Of a stretch of 64,000 nucleotides of DNA, positions 1 to 11,033 are shown piece after piece; position 1 is the first letter of the stretch; each line of letters begins with the position of its first letter. Made by a program: the position numbers and the translations under genes. A model generated the notes under the pieces. That model did no database searches. It was not told the DNA's origin and saw only the letters and a program-made list of their open reading frames with translations. The DNA comes from Effrenium voratum (taxonomy: Eukaryota > Sar > Dinophyceae > Suessiales > Symbiodiniaceae), in NCBI GenBank assembly GCA_963377175.1, contig CAUJNA010003243.1, positions 285,001-349,000 of the forward strand, in the 5' to 3' direction.

Positions 1-242
1 ACATACATACATACATACATACATACATACATACATACATACATACATACATACATACATACATACATACATACATACATACATACATACATACATACAT
101 ACATACATACATACATACATACATACATACATACATACATACATACATACATACATACATACATACATACATACATACATACATACATACATACATACAT
201 ACATACATACATACATACATACATACATACATACATACGACA

Positions 243-273
<31 letters not shown>

Positions 274-311
274 CATACATACATACATACATACATACAT
301 ACATACATACA

Positions 312-342
<31 letters not shown>

Positions 343-414
343 CATACATACATACATACATTACATTACATTACATTACATTACATTACATTACATTACA
401 TACATTACATTACA

Positions 415-445
<31 letters not shown>

Positions 446-540
446 CATACATACATACATACATACATACATACATACATACATACATACATACATACAT
501 ACATACATACATACATACATACATACATGTGTACATGCAT
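1..540. repeat. (ACAT)n microsatellite
   Basis: About 530 bp of nearly pure ACAT tetranucleotide repeat, with a short ACATT pentamer block near 360-415 and a few one-base interruptions. The long Met-Tyr-Val-Cys readings it yields are repeat artefacts, not genes. Confidence 0.98.
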
Positions 541-3190
541 GCATACATACGAGAGAGGGAGATTGGGGAGAGAGAGGCTTGGGGGGATGGGGAGGACGGG
601 AGCAGAGGGAGGAAAAGAGGACGACAGAACACACAAGGGAGACAAGGAAGAGAGGAAGAAGGAGAAAAGGGAGAGGACAATGTCGGCGGACTGAGCCGGA
701 GGCTCTAAAGTATTGTGTTTGCCAGCAAATCCCGCTTGGCCTGCACGGCCGCACAGCGAGGAATCTCGCGCCAGCAACTCGCACATGTGAATACGAGCCT
801 GCCACAGGCAAAGAAAGAGACAAAGGGTGCTTCACATCCTCTCAGCGGCCTCGAGCGTCTCGTTTTGCCATCCTGTGCTGCTGCTATGGGGGCTGCTTTC
901 GAGTGTTCCAACATCGGTAAGGGCCAGAATAAAGCCAAGGATCGCTCTTTGCCAGGTCGTGCAGGCTCTGGATCAAGCCACACGGCATCAACCTGTACGG
1001 TGCAAACTTCAGTCAAGGCTGAACAAGACACTTGTCTGACTGCCTCTGGATCCTTGCAAACGCTTGCAGCAATGTGGGCATGCGCACACCTCGGTAAGCT
1101 AATATCAGCTGCACACATTGTAACTGCCTTTGCGGCTTTGTGAAGTGCAGAACGGCCTCCCTGCGATCTTTGAAAGGTCCTCGAGTCCTGTTCCCTCCCC
1201 CTACTAGGTGCAGCACGTTGGGGGCGAAAAAGCGCCGTTGAAGTAGACCTTGGCAAAGCGTCCGCTTTCATTGTTTGCTGATACATCGAGCACATCAGCC
1301 AGCTCATCTCCAAGGCCCTCGCCAAACTCTTTCCCCTCAGCGCTGCTGCAGCTTTGGGTGCCTCTCCAGTTGCGCCAGCCAGCTGACTAGCTGACTAGCT
1401 GACAGCAGCCATGAGCAACGTTGACGCGTGTCAAAAGACGTCAGTCATAAGGGGGGGTTCTCCAAATGGTTGTCCCCGAAAAAGTTGGCTTCCTTTGGGT
1501 TTTCCTCTAAAACCACTCACAAAAAGGGGTGCGCCGCTTCGAGAAACATCAATACGATCAGCCGGCCTCAGCAGCCCAGGCAGCCACTGAAGCCACGCTG
1601 TGTAAACGCCCGCGTGTAGCGGCAATAGCCTGACAGTGACTGGCGGCCAAAAGCAGAGGAAGTTTAGCCAGAACAGCCGTGGCATGGAACTCACGTACCA
1701 AAATATGATCTTCCATTGGTCTTCGAAGTGGTGGGTTGCAGCGGGCCCTGAAAGCTAGCTTTGTCAAGTAGGCAAGCGCGGGAGGGCGCGGAGCCAGAAC
1801 TCTGCGACCATAAAGCCAGCGCAGGCGTGCCAGGACACGTTTTTAGCCTGACGCCTTGGAGACCTGAAGATGCACGTCTTCATGTCTTCGGGAGGGGGCC
1901 TTTGGCCTTTTGGGATGGCCGCTTTCTTGTTTTGGCTTCCATGGTCTCAGCTCCTGAGCGCTCGTAAGTCTGGACGGTCTGGATTTAGCTGCGCGCTGAA
2001 CCTACGCCTCCTATTTCCTCTCAGTGAACCTCAGGTTTGCCTTTGTCCTGGCGGCTATGGCCTTTTGCTCACAGTCACTTGTCATTCGAGAGCCAGGCCC
2101 GTCGCATTCAATGTGTGTACATAGGGACACCCGGATGGTTTTTTGATCGCGACGCATAGCTGTGATGGCTCTGTTTGGCAGATAAGACTACGTTCCTTCA
2201 TGCCCCTTCAGCTGAGCAAGAGGGTGCTGCTGTGCTACAGATGTGCTACAGCAGTTTTCACAAGGTCGAAGATTAGCGCGGTTTTCCTCTTCGCTCTTCG
2301 TGTCTCCGCCCAAGCCCTGATGACTCCCTAAAGCCCTGAAGCCCTGAAGATGCGCGTCTTCATGTCTTCATGTGTTCGCCCGATCTATTTTTACTTCCTG
2401 TAGACTGAAGCCCTGAAGACGCGCGTCTTCGTGTCTTCGCCTGACGCCCTGAAGATGCGAATCTTCGTCGTGTCCCCGTGTCTTTGGGCCAATTTTCGGC
2501 GTAACCCTCTGCGCCTTCAATGCATAAAGCACTTTTTGCTGCAAATTCAGGCCTCCCTCCTGGAGGGCCCCCCCCCCCGTACTCCCATTATAAGGGGCAT
2601 TGTGGCAATGAGGCGTGGTATGGGGGGTGTCCCACGTCCCATTTGGGCAACAAAGTTGGCTTCGAATGTTTGCAATGCTCGCACTGGAGCCGAGCAACTG
2701 AGTAAGGCCAGCTGCGTCAGGAAGGGTACAGTAAGTATTCAGCACAGCAAGAACGAAGCAAAGGCAAAGGAAAGCAAATGGAGCAAACTACAAACTTGGC
2801 CAAAGTGAGAAAAGCCGAGTCAAACTCAAATCAAGCCAAGTCAGGTTCAGCAACGTCAAAGAACTTCAAGTGAAGCCAAGATATGTCATGTCCGGTTCGT
2901 TCGAGTACAGAGAAGTCCAGCGTGGCCAAGTGAAGTCAAGAAAACTTAAGCTTGCAAGCACGCTTCATGTCTGGCAACTGCAGTCCTGCTCATTCAATCA
3001 GTTGGTCCTGTCTACAAGCGATCCCACACACTTCTCTCTTCCAGCCCCTTCACTTTTTACGGCCGGAAAGGAAACATAAGAAGCGCAGTGCGTAAGAGAA
3101 AGTGACAAGAAGGAAGTGATCCAGGATTAGACCGTGAGTACATAGGAACGGTCTCCGTCACTTTCCCATCCCTTTCTCGTTTTGTACATC
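541..3190. other. non-coding, no gene recognised
   Basis: Open frames here are short, mutually overlapping and without recognisable motifs. The only structure I see is the palindromic repeat family annotated at 1863-2475. Confidence 0.6.
1863..2475. repeat. four copies of a palindromic ~28-bp repeat
   Basis: Copies start near 1863, 2341, 2411 and 2447. Consensus is CCTGAAGAYGCRCGTCTTC followed by RTGTCTTCG. The core in the third copy, GAAGACGCGCGTCTTC, is a perfect 16-bp palindrome. One copy is isolated and three are clustered within 135 bp, as expected for a small dispersed hairpin repeat. Function unknown. Confidence 0.7.
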
Positions 3191-3196
3191 CTCCAG

Positions 3197-3220
3197 GAAG
3201 GAGGGAGAGGGAAAGAGAGA

Positions 3221-3256
<36 letters not shown>

Positions 3257-3279
3257 ATGTGCGCGTGTGTGTGTGTGTA
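3197..3279. repeat. (GA)n followed by (GT)n microsatellite
   Basis: A purine run of GA dinucleotides broken by one GATA, then a short GT run. Confidence 0.95.
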
Positions 3280-6200
3280 GAAATTTGCCTTGGCATGTGT
3301 TCTACCCTCCATTGCTGGAAGGATCAGCCAGTGTTGCTTTCTTCGGCCCAAGGGGCAAATGATCAAACCTCAACTCAAGGGCAAACGGCACAGCATTGGT
3401 GATTTGTTGGCTCTGCCAGTTTCTCCATCTCTACCACTCACAATGGAAAGGAGCGGATGTGAAACAGAGGGGGGATGGGAAGGATGCCAGCGATCAACAG
3501 AAGAAAAACAATTCAAGCCGCTGATTTCGTTCATATCCTTTCCCCACCCTATCTTCATCTGCCCCCCCCCAAAGCAAAAACAAAAAAGAACCATTGCCGA
3601 ACATAGTTGCCCGCGCCTCTGCCACCGACATGGGCGCTGTCATCTCGGGCTTGCCTCGGCCCACCGAGAACCTTCTCGTGCCACCGCCACTTCAAAGTTG
3701 AGGCCAATGCGAGGCTGCAGCTCACATCTGCACCCGAGCGCCAATGTGGATGTCTCTCAGTCTGTTGTTGCCTGTTAGCCTCCTGCTGCGTGATCTACGT
3801 CTAAAGGACATGCCAAATTGTTTGTCATTGAGTGTCAGCTTCTGTTGCAGAGATGCATGGCCCTCATGCTTGGCTCTTTCAACTCTGCTGTGGCTGAGGC
3901 TGACGCCGCTGGCAAGTTCAGTCTCGACGCATTTAGTACTTCAGAGGCACTTTGCGAGAGTTGAGAGATGCCATCCCCTCAGACTGCAGCGACTCGCCTG
4001 GAGATTGCCACACGCAGAGCACGCCATGGCTAACGAAAGCGTTGGCGATCCATCGTCTTTGGCGGGCAACAGCTTGCAACATCTTTGGCGGGCAACAGCT
4101 TGCAACATCTTTGGCGGGCAACAGCTTGCAACTTCAGGCACTCACTTTCCGTGGTGGTGACGGGGAATGGCATCACATGACATTGACCATGAGATTGCCA
4201 TGCCAGCATGCCAAGCTGTGCATTATCTGTATTTGTGTGGCTGCAAGGCGAGGAGCAGCGCAAGAACCCACCATGCTTTCAGGCTTCAACACACAAATTG
4301 CAAGCAGCTTTCAAACTTCACAAAGAATAGTGTCACATCACTGCTCTGTGATGCTCCATGGGGCACTCCGCATTGATCTTCTGGCCACAACGGGCGATGA
4401 CTGCTGCAATGTGCTGGCCATCCTTGATGCATAGTGAGTTGCTGTCTGCCCTGTAGGCGTTTGGGTCTGGCTGAACTGTGCCGGTTGGATTGGCTGTGGG
4501 GCTTGTGGCAAAGCTAAAGTCATCCAACAGCCGTGGTTGGCTCCAGCTTAGACAGCTAGGACGCTGGCCATGGATGGCTCAACCTGCAGCTTTGACAAGG
4601 GGCACCTTCACGAAGATGGGAGATGCCGGGACAGCTGGGCTCACCACATTCAATGTCAAGTCATATGCTACGACTTCCTTTGTCTTTTCCACCAATGGCC
4701 TTGGCACAGCACACCTCAACCATGCTCAACTGCGCTTCATGTAGCCCAAGTTCGCAGCTCTATCACCTTTGCTCGCTTGACGAGCTGGTCGCAAGACATG
4801 CCTGCACGCTACGCTTGATGTCCGCAACAGTGACCCTGGAACCTGTCGCGACAGTTCATCAGCCTTGCGTGATGTCCGAGTAGTTGACCACCAAAAACTT
4901 GTGGCCATCTGCTGAGACCTTTGGACAAGTGGCACCTACACTAGTTGGCCCTGATTGCTGATTTTGAAGCGGCCGGATGGGAAGGGACAATGGAGGGTTG
5001 GAAATGGACAATACAGACATGAGCAAAGCGTGCTCACCTTCGCTCTCAAAGCCGCTTGGCAACCGTGGCAGATTGTGGCGGCTCATTCTCAAGCTCCTGG
5101 CAATGGTCTGCGAGTGGATGTGGCCATTGGGCATGAGTTGTCCTGCATAGCCGTGCGGGGCAGCAAAGCCTATAAGTGCGCCATGAGGCTGTGAGGTGTA
5201 CTAAGCAGGCCTGGAACTGCAGCTGGAAACTGGAAACAAAACGTGGAGACCTTGCGGCAGCCAAAGAAGCAACCCGCAAAAGACAGCACCAAGCAACTGC
5301 CCAAAGAGAATGTGATTCTGTTCTCGGAATTTGACAAGGAGAAGGTTTGGTCTCCGCACCAGCTGGAAGTCTTCGCCGTCAGCGATGCCCATGACCATCT
5401 TCGCCTCAGTTCACATGCGCCCAGCCACATCTAGCATCTTGTCATCCGCCACCTGTTCGCATCCATGGCTCTTAGTCTGATAGCAGGCCGTGGCCATCTG
5501 CAACCCATAGCCATCCACTGCAATTGGCCATTGCCAGGCATGACCATCCACAAGGAACTCGGGTCACAGACCATCCATAAGGGACTCAGGTCACGGACGC
5601 CTTCCAAATCAAGTAGTATTCTGAAGCTCTATGGCGGAGATCAGGGCATATGCTTTAAGGTGGTTGGCTTATATAAGGCTTTTGATGTAGATTTTGAGCT
5701 CGGGCCCAGCATTGAGTTTTGGGCTCAGGGCTTCCAGTTTAGGTTTCAGAGCTCGCTGAACGTTTACTCACATACGGCCACCAACCTGCCTATGCCCCCC
5801 ATCTCCCCACATATCACCAACCCCTCACCCATGGCATCCCATCGCCAGCCTACGCCAGCCACACCCATTCCACTCTAAGGTCCTACTTTCAAACCGGTTC
5901 CTGGGGCACGTACCCTGGATGTCGTTTCAACTAAGCTCGCAGCTGCAGCACCATTGGCCCACAGGAGCAGAATGCCTGTCCACCAGCAAATTGCAGCAGG
6001 GATTTCAAAGCTCGAGGCTTCTCCTATAGATCGCATTGCCTGTCGCAATGCCTGACCATGGCCACGCTCGCATGGCAGCATGGGGTTCCCGAGCCCCAAG
6101 GCAAGCTGCGGCCAAAAAACACAAACAAATCTGAATGCCATCGACTGCTGCGGCTCCCCCGAGGGGGAGAAAAAAAAACCTTGCACCTTGGCTCCACTAA

Positions 6201-7435
6201 AACAAGTCGAATGGGCTGATCAAAGATCTCTGCCCTCTGAATTTAGCGTTGAGAGCTGCATTCAACTGGACTCACTTGACGCCCAAAAGCTTTTTCGCTT
6301 CGCCGATTCCAGCTCGCCACGGCCCGACACACTGCTCCCTGGCGCTTGCTTTGACTTGCACCCTCTGGGCGTGCAAGCCAGCTAAACAGGCGCTTTCCTG
6401 CAAACCTACAAGCGATGTGCCCACCGAAGAAAGGCCCAAGTGCCGTTCAGAGCTCGCTGCTCACAATTCTCCGCTCAATGCCCTGGCCTCCCAGTATGGA
6501 GCCGAAAACAGTAGAGCGGTGGTGTTCATTCCTTTCAAGCTTGATTGGAAACTTCGGCGGACCCTTCCGCATCCTTGCCGGATTTGCCTCCGCGAGTTTC
6601 GGTGCAGAAAGAAAAGTCAGCTTAAGTAAGTACAGAATGCAATTTTATTTGCACGTAAAATCACGGGGAAACGATTACAGTAGAACGCACCGCTTACTAG
6701 AAGAGAAGCTGCCAACAGCGGGCCAAGAGGACCAATACAACTCGCGTATTTCGCGGAAGGTGTGTGGAAGGTTCACGAGAGCTCCGCAGAAAGGTGTGCC
6801 CACGTATCACTGGAGCTTCACAAGCTGCAGCAACGCAGGCGGAAACTGAAACAGTTCATAGCAAGCCACCAAGCTTAACACTTGTGGCGCGGTGCATGTT
6901 CAACAATAATGTCCCTCCTCCTACTTTCAAATTGCGCGCAAAAAAAAAGGAAGAAAAAAGGGGGGAAAAAGGAAGAAAAATCGCTGCCCCCGCACCGTGC
7001 ACCTTAGCCTCGAACAACTAAGCGCACAAATTTTACAGGTGATTATGATTATGATGTGCAGTCAAGGAGGGTGTTGATTGGCGCTTGCCCTTGCCTTGGC
7101 AGGCTCGCCCACGCTGGGCAGCCCAACCACGACCTGCAGCAGCAATCTGATCGGGGCAAAAAATGTAAATGTAAACGCCACCACGGTCTGCTTCATGCCG
7201 TGGAGAGTTGGGGCACAACCACGCACTTCTGTACAACGGCATTTCGCACGCAAGTCTTTGATACAACCCTTACTGCAGCATCCTGCCCTACATGTGAGTT
7301 TGTCCATGGACTTAGCGAGCCTTGTTGCCAGTGGTCTGCCCTTGTACGGACTTGATCTTGAAGTACTCGCCCATCTGCGAGCTGCTCAACCTCAATATCT
7401 GTGATGGCCGAGCTGCACAATACACGGCAGTTCAT
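3280..7435. other. non-coding, no gene recognised
   Basis: No open frame with convincing composition, domains or splice structure. It contains the 26-bp tandem repeat at 4055-4132, an imperfect about 24-bp duplication near 5545-5595 and A-rich tracts near 6940-6980. Confidence 0.6.
4055..4132. repeat. 26-bp tandem repeat, three units
   Basis: Three head-to-tail units of 26 bp (core TTTGGCGGGCAACAGC), the second and third identical and the first differing only at its start. Confidence 0.95.
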
Positions 7436-7555
7436 GTTGACCCAAATTAATCACCCCCAGTTCATTCATACAGGAGTGTTCCCCTCTAAAAGTGGTCTGA
7501 TTCCCCACTAAACCCAGGGTGAAAAGCACCCCCCCTATTAAATAACAGAAGGGGC
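7436..7555. mobile_element. diverged MITE-like relic related to the element at 42214
   Basis: It begins TGTTGACCC like the intact MITE at 42214-42304. It shares the TAATCA-CCC block near the left end and the ACCCCCCCTATTAA block near the right end. The matching right terminal repeat GGGTCAACA is not visible, so this is a decayed or rearranged copy. Confidence 0.45.
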
Positions 7556-7650
7556 CGCCATGGGGCCTGCGTTTTTGAAGTACAGTAAAATCATTTAAAA
7601 AACAGAAAAAATACAAAAAACAACAAAACAAATCGTGGAAAACCGAAAAA

Positions 7651-7870
7651 ACAGACAAGCTCAGGTAAGTCACCTCCTTTTATTTCCCCCTCATGACTGT
7701 TGTTTGGGGCTTTCTTCGAGGAAACCCGAAAAAGCCCCAAAAAAAAACAAAAAAAAACAAAAACCAAAAAGACCAAAAAACCAATCTGGCAGACAAACGC
7801 TCAGGCAAGCCACCTCCTGTCATTTCCCTCTCAGGATTGGTTTTTGTTGGTTTTTTGTTGTTTTGGTTTT
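7651..7870 (+). other. two tandem intron-like segments with GT and GC donors
   Basis: CTCAG|GTAAGTCACCTCC at about 7660 and CTCAG|GCAAGCCACCTCC at about 7801 head two similar, about 140-bp-spaced pyrimidine-rich segments. Both resemble 5' splice sites; dinoflagellate introns are known to tolerate GC donors. The first contains an inverted repeat (TTTGGGGCTTT ... AAAGCCCCAAA, about 7707-7741). The two segments together hold a complementary pair (CCAAAAAACCAATC / GATTGGTTTTT). They lie just upstream of the broken gene at 7993 and could be introner-like duplicates. This is inference. Confidence 0.35.
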
Positions 7871-7992
7871 TTGGGTTTCCCGGAGTGTTTTCCTCTGTTG
7901 CACTTCTTGCTCCATGCTGCGTCTGGATCTGCATCTACTTTTCCCTCTTCTGGTAGTAAGTCTCAGCTCATTCCCTCTTCTTTCAAGTAGTC

Positions 7993-9393
7993 ATGGCTCT
8001 CGAGGCGGAGGATATGACCGTGGACCATCTCAGGGAGGTGCTCGATGGCATGGTTTGCAGGAACTCCACTTATTACCTTGCCAGAGCAACCGCCTGGCTC
8101 TTTCAACCCGGTCAACTTCCCCTGTGCGGACTTGCTCCACACAGACAACGCGAGCGTGCACCTCTTCGATGTCATCTTCAACTACCGCAAGGAGATTGAC
8201 TTTACCGTGTTGGAGCGCGAGTACAAGCGAGCCATTGAAGATGAAGATCTGGACCTTATTTCTGCACCCTTCGGCTTGCAGAAGAAAGTGGGCAAGGATG
8301 TAAAACTCCAGATGGTCATCCTGAAAGCATTGGATGGATCTTATACCATTTGGAAGCACTTCATCTTCTACCAGAAATGCAAGGCCCCTCTCTTCATGAA
8401 GCTCGGCTTCGGAGTTGCCAAGCGCGCCATCTGGATGCAGGAGCCCAAGCTCGGCAGAAAGATCGTGCAGTACTGCATTGAGACCATGGGTGGTCGGCAG
8501 TTCAAGTGTGCGGAGCTGTCGAGCAACGCCATCGTGAAGTCAGGCCTTGGTTGACCGCGCTCTTCGGAACTTGGCTTCGGATGGCGCTTTGGCCCGCAAG
8601 GAGTTCGATTGGCCCATCCCCTTGACGACCAAGTATTACCATTCCTGGCTCTTGGAGATCATGGAGGAGATATGGGACTTCGATCTCTCAGCCTTCACCA
8701 TGCTGGGGGAGGCGGGCGCGGGAAAGAGCCCGTTGGGTAGGAGCGTCCTGATGGCACAGGTGCGCCACAACAAGGCGCGCTTCAACTTGTCGGGTCAGCC
8801 TTGTATCCGCTCTACGCCGGAGATTGACTTTCTTCGTGGCGAACAGGGGTCCGTGCTCATGGGCGATTTCCTGGATGACACATCCTTGCACATGCTCCCG
8901 ATGAAGTTGCTCAAGGCATTCCTGGATGTCGGGCTCTATGAGAGCATGTGTATGGGGTGCGACAAAATGGGTTCAAAACGAACCTCGTGCCGTCGCAGAT
9001 AACACCTATCATGATGGTGTTTCCGAGGAACCTGCGTATGCCAACACCGTCAGCTTCGAGACTTTCTTCAAGCTCATGCGCCCCAGCATTGTGGAAAGTG
9101 CCACTCTCGCCCACATGGATGCTGTCTTCAAGAGAACTTGCATCTTGCTCAATGCGAAGACTCACGTCTACTACAGGAAGGCGGGCATCAACACCGAGGC
9201 AGTGCCGCGTCTGTGGGAGATCAACGCGGAATATCTCACCGAGGAGGGCAAACGTCTATATGGTCTTCACAAGGGTGGAACCAAGGAGATCACAGATGAC
9301 TTCGTCGAGGAGGTGAAGAAGGAGCAGCTGTGGGTGGAGGCGGTCATGCACAAGCGCTTCGCAGAGAGGAGTCGCAGCAAGGAGGATGAAGAG
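7993..9393 (+). pseudogene. 5' part of a broken ATPase-transposase gene (P-loop ATPase-like region)
   Basis: Coding potential runs through three plus frames (about 7993/8045-8540, 8541-8950, 8950-9393). Two single-base frame changes, near 8540 and near 8955, look like extra bases. The middle part has a clear Walker A, GEAGAGKS (8706-8729), and a Walker B-like GSVLMGDFLDD (8847-8879). An Asn-containing stretch, RAVADN, lies near 8985-9005 where superfamily-3 helicases carry motif C. An ATPase of SF3/AAA type is therefore the best guess, not proven. The reading frame runs straight up to the retrotransposon at 9394 and resumes in frame at 30462, giving a Glu/Asp/Lys-rich linker across the junction. 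The start is uncertain: ATG at 7993 is in a different frame from the 8045 block. I do not recognise residues before the P-loop. Confidence 0.7.
9389..9393. repeat. target-site duplication (left copy), AAGAG
   Basis: AAGAG immediately precedes the TGTGAT terminus of the left LTR. The same five bases follow the ATCACA terminus of the right LTR. Five-bp duplications are usual for Ty1/copia integrases. Confidence 0.95.
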
Positions 9394-9773
9394 TGTGATT
9401 CGGGCACGAGCCTGTGCCCAGGCAATGGGTAAGTTGGGGTAAACAAGCCACAAAAGAAAGGTTCCCCAAAAGCAAACCAATCCCCGGTCCCAAAGATCAG
9501 GGTTTCCCACACACCAGAGAACAACAACCAAAGGAAAACAAACCAAACCAAGAAAAGGATACCCGCAACCTAGATCGACGATGAACCGCACGGGCGATCC
9601 CCACCAACCTACCCCGGGCCGAAGTCTCTTTCTCCTCCGACACGAAGGCGGTCGACGTGAGGGCCCGGCGACGCTCATCCGAGGCGCGCCGGATCCAAAA
9701 CTTGAGCCAAAACACCACAGGTCGGTCACTAACGCGACGTCCCTGATGATGATATGAACCATGGCTAATCACA
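9394..9773 (-). repeat. 3' LTR of the retrotransposon
   Basis: 380 bp, beginning TGTGAT and ending ATCACA in plus orientation. It is a near-perfect copy of 30084-30461, carrying one extra A and one extra C in the A/C-rich stretch near 9530-9560. It contains the 12-nt spliced-leader-like match at 9701-9712. Confidence 0.97.
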
Positions 9774-9780
9774 CCCCCCT
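9774..9780 (-). promoter_or_regulatory. polypurine tract (plus-strand primer site)
   Basis: On the element's sense strand the bases AGGGGGG, within GTGAGGGGGG, abut the TGTGAT start of the 3' LTR. This is the position and composition of a polypurine tract. Confidence 0.75.
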
Positions 9781-10358
9781 CACGAGGAGCCCGTCATATG
9801 ACGGGTGGAGCGTGCCATTTACTGATAGGATTTAACTGCTCGCATGCGTCCGCAAACAGCTGGACACTACCGCCGTCAGCGGTGGAGCAAACCCACAAAG
9901 GCAGTTGCGCGACATCCCGGGCATTAAATTCCCGCCACCACCCCGAATTAATCGGGGTAACGCTGTCCAACAAACCTTGTGGAAAAGTCCACATGACGAC
10001 ACTAGGTCACAACTGTTTGCATCAACAATGCAAGAAGTTTAATTCTTATCAGAAGCCATGAAACAAGAGATAACGTATGTCCATTAGTACCCTCGCCTAA
10101 CGGTAAGAGGTACTCCTGACCATGCGTACCTGAATAAAAATGCTTGAATTCTTCAAACCCGGGAGTAACCCCCCATCAGTTTGCTTTCCCTCTCACTCAC
10201 ACTGCTCCCTGATGAACACGTCCAGCAGCCCAGCAGCGGTATGGGAGAGACATGACCTCCGCGCCTCAGCGGTCCGGGAGGAACATCACCACCTCCGCAC
10301 CGCGCCGACCATTGGAGAATGGACGCAAGCCTATCGGCCGCAATCCTCGTGACTCAGC
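9781..10358 (-). other. 3' untranslated region rich in short hairpins
   Basis: No open frame. It contains several perfect short inverted repeats: CCCGTCATATGACGGG (9790-9805), CCCCGA-ATTAA-TCGGGG (9941-9957), TGTGGA-AAAG-TCCACA (9978-9993) and TTGCAT-CAACA-ATGCAA (10017-10033). The element's CCTA(A/T/C)CGG motif occurs at 10096 and 10330. Likely structured RNA near the 3' end of the transcript; role unknown. Confidence 0.6.
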
Positions 10359-11033
10359 CTACCGGCTATCGTCACGTCTCCTCCGGTCACGTCCGCCCCG
10401 CGCACGGTCCCTATCACGATCCCTCTCGGATCTCCTGCGATCATCTCGCCTTCGATCTCGCTCCCGATCGAGTGATTCATCATCACGACGATCACGAGCA
10501 TCGTCCCTCCTCCGGTCTCGATCATCCTCGCGCCGTGGACGGTATCTGCGCCTCCTTGACTCCCTGGAATCCCTGGTATCCACGGTCCTAACGGACCTCC
10601 GAGAAGGAGTACGGGAGACATCCGATTCCCTACGCCTCCTTCCAGAGCGAGAGTTCGTCACGATCTGGTTGAGAGCCTCCAGTGCTGACGCGTCCTCACC
10701 ATTTCTAATGAAATCCCTGACTTGCTTGTTCAGCACTCTGTTGGTGGAGACTGCCAAAAGAGCGTCCACCACCGAACTCCCAGGCAGCACCAGGAAGTGA
10801 CCCTCCACCGGGCTCGCCGCAGTTCGCTCAGCCGACTGCAACCTGATCTCACCGCCTTCAGGCTTCTTTGCCATTGCCTTGGAGGCCGTCAAGGGCGCTA
10901 CCGCGTCCTTCGCCGAAGATCTGCCAAGCGCGGAGTGAAGATCATCCCCACTAGCCTCTCTCGCTGCCGCACCTGGTCTGCTGTCGACGTCATCAGGCCT
11001 TGTTGATGCCTCCCGCTTCGTCGACTCCTTCAC
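10359..11033 (-). CDS. Arg/Asp/Glu-rich ORF at the 3' end of the element
   Basis: About 224 codons. The N-terminal half is mixed Ala/Lys/Ser sequence. A middle stretch (about residues 90-135) could be helical. The last about 90 residues are almost entirely Arg with Asp, Glu and Ser, as in RD/RS-type RNA-binding tails. The first codon used here is GTG at 11033, overlapping the TGA of the previous ORF as GTGA. The frame is open only about five codons further upstream. The frame is -1 to the 1,538-codon ORF. Its stop codon TAG lies inside one of the hairpin motifs (10358-10365). Function unknown; an RNA-binding accessory protein is a guess. Confidence 0.6.
   Translation of the reverse strand: MKESTKREASTRPDDVDSRPGAAAREASGDDLHSALGRSSAKDAVAPLTASKAMAKKPEGGEIRLQSAERTAASPVEGHFLVLPGSSVVDALLAVSTNRVLNKQVRDFIRNGEDASALEALNQIVTNSRSGRRRRESDVSRTPSRRSVRTVDTRDSRESRRRRYRPRREDDRDRRRDDARDRRDDESLDRERDRRRDDRRRSERDRDRDRARGGRDRRRRDDSR

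Noticed and set aside
405..835. Long Met/Tyr/Val/Cys open frames at the window start
   Set aside because: Direct translation of the ACAT microsatellite.
10081..10135. Stem-loop resembling a tRNA or small RNA
   Set aside because: No tRNA cloverleaf or conserved arms; part of the hairpin-rich 3' region.
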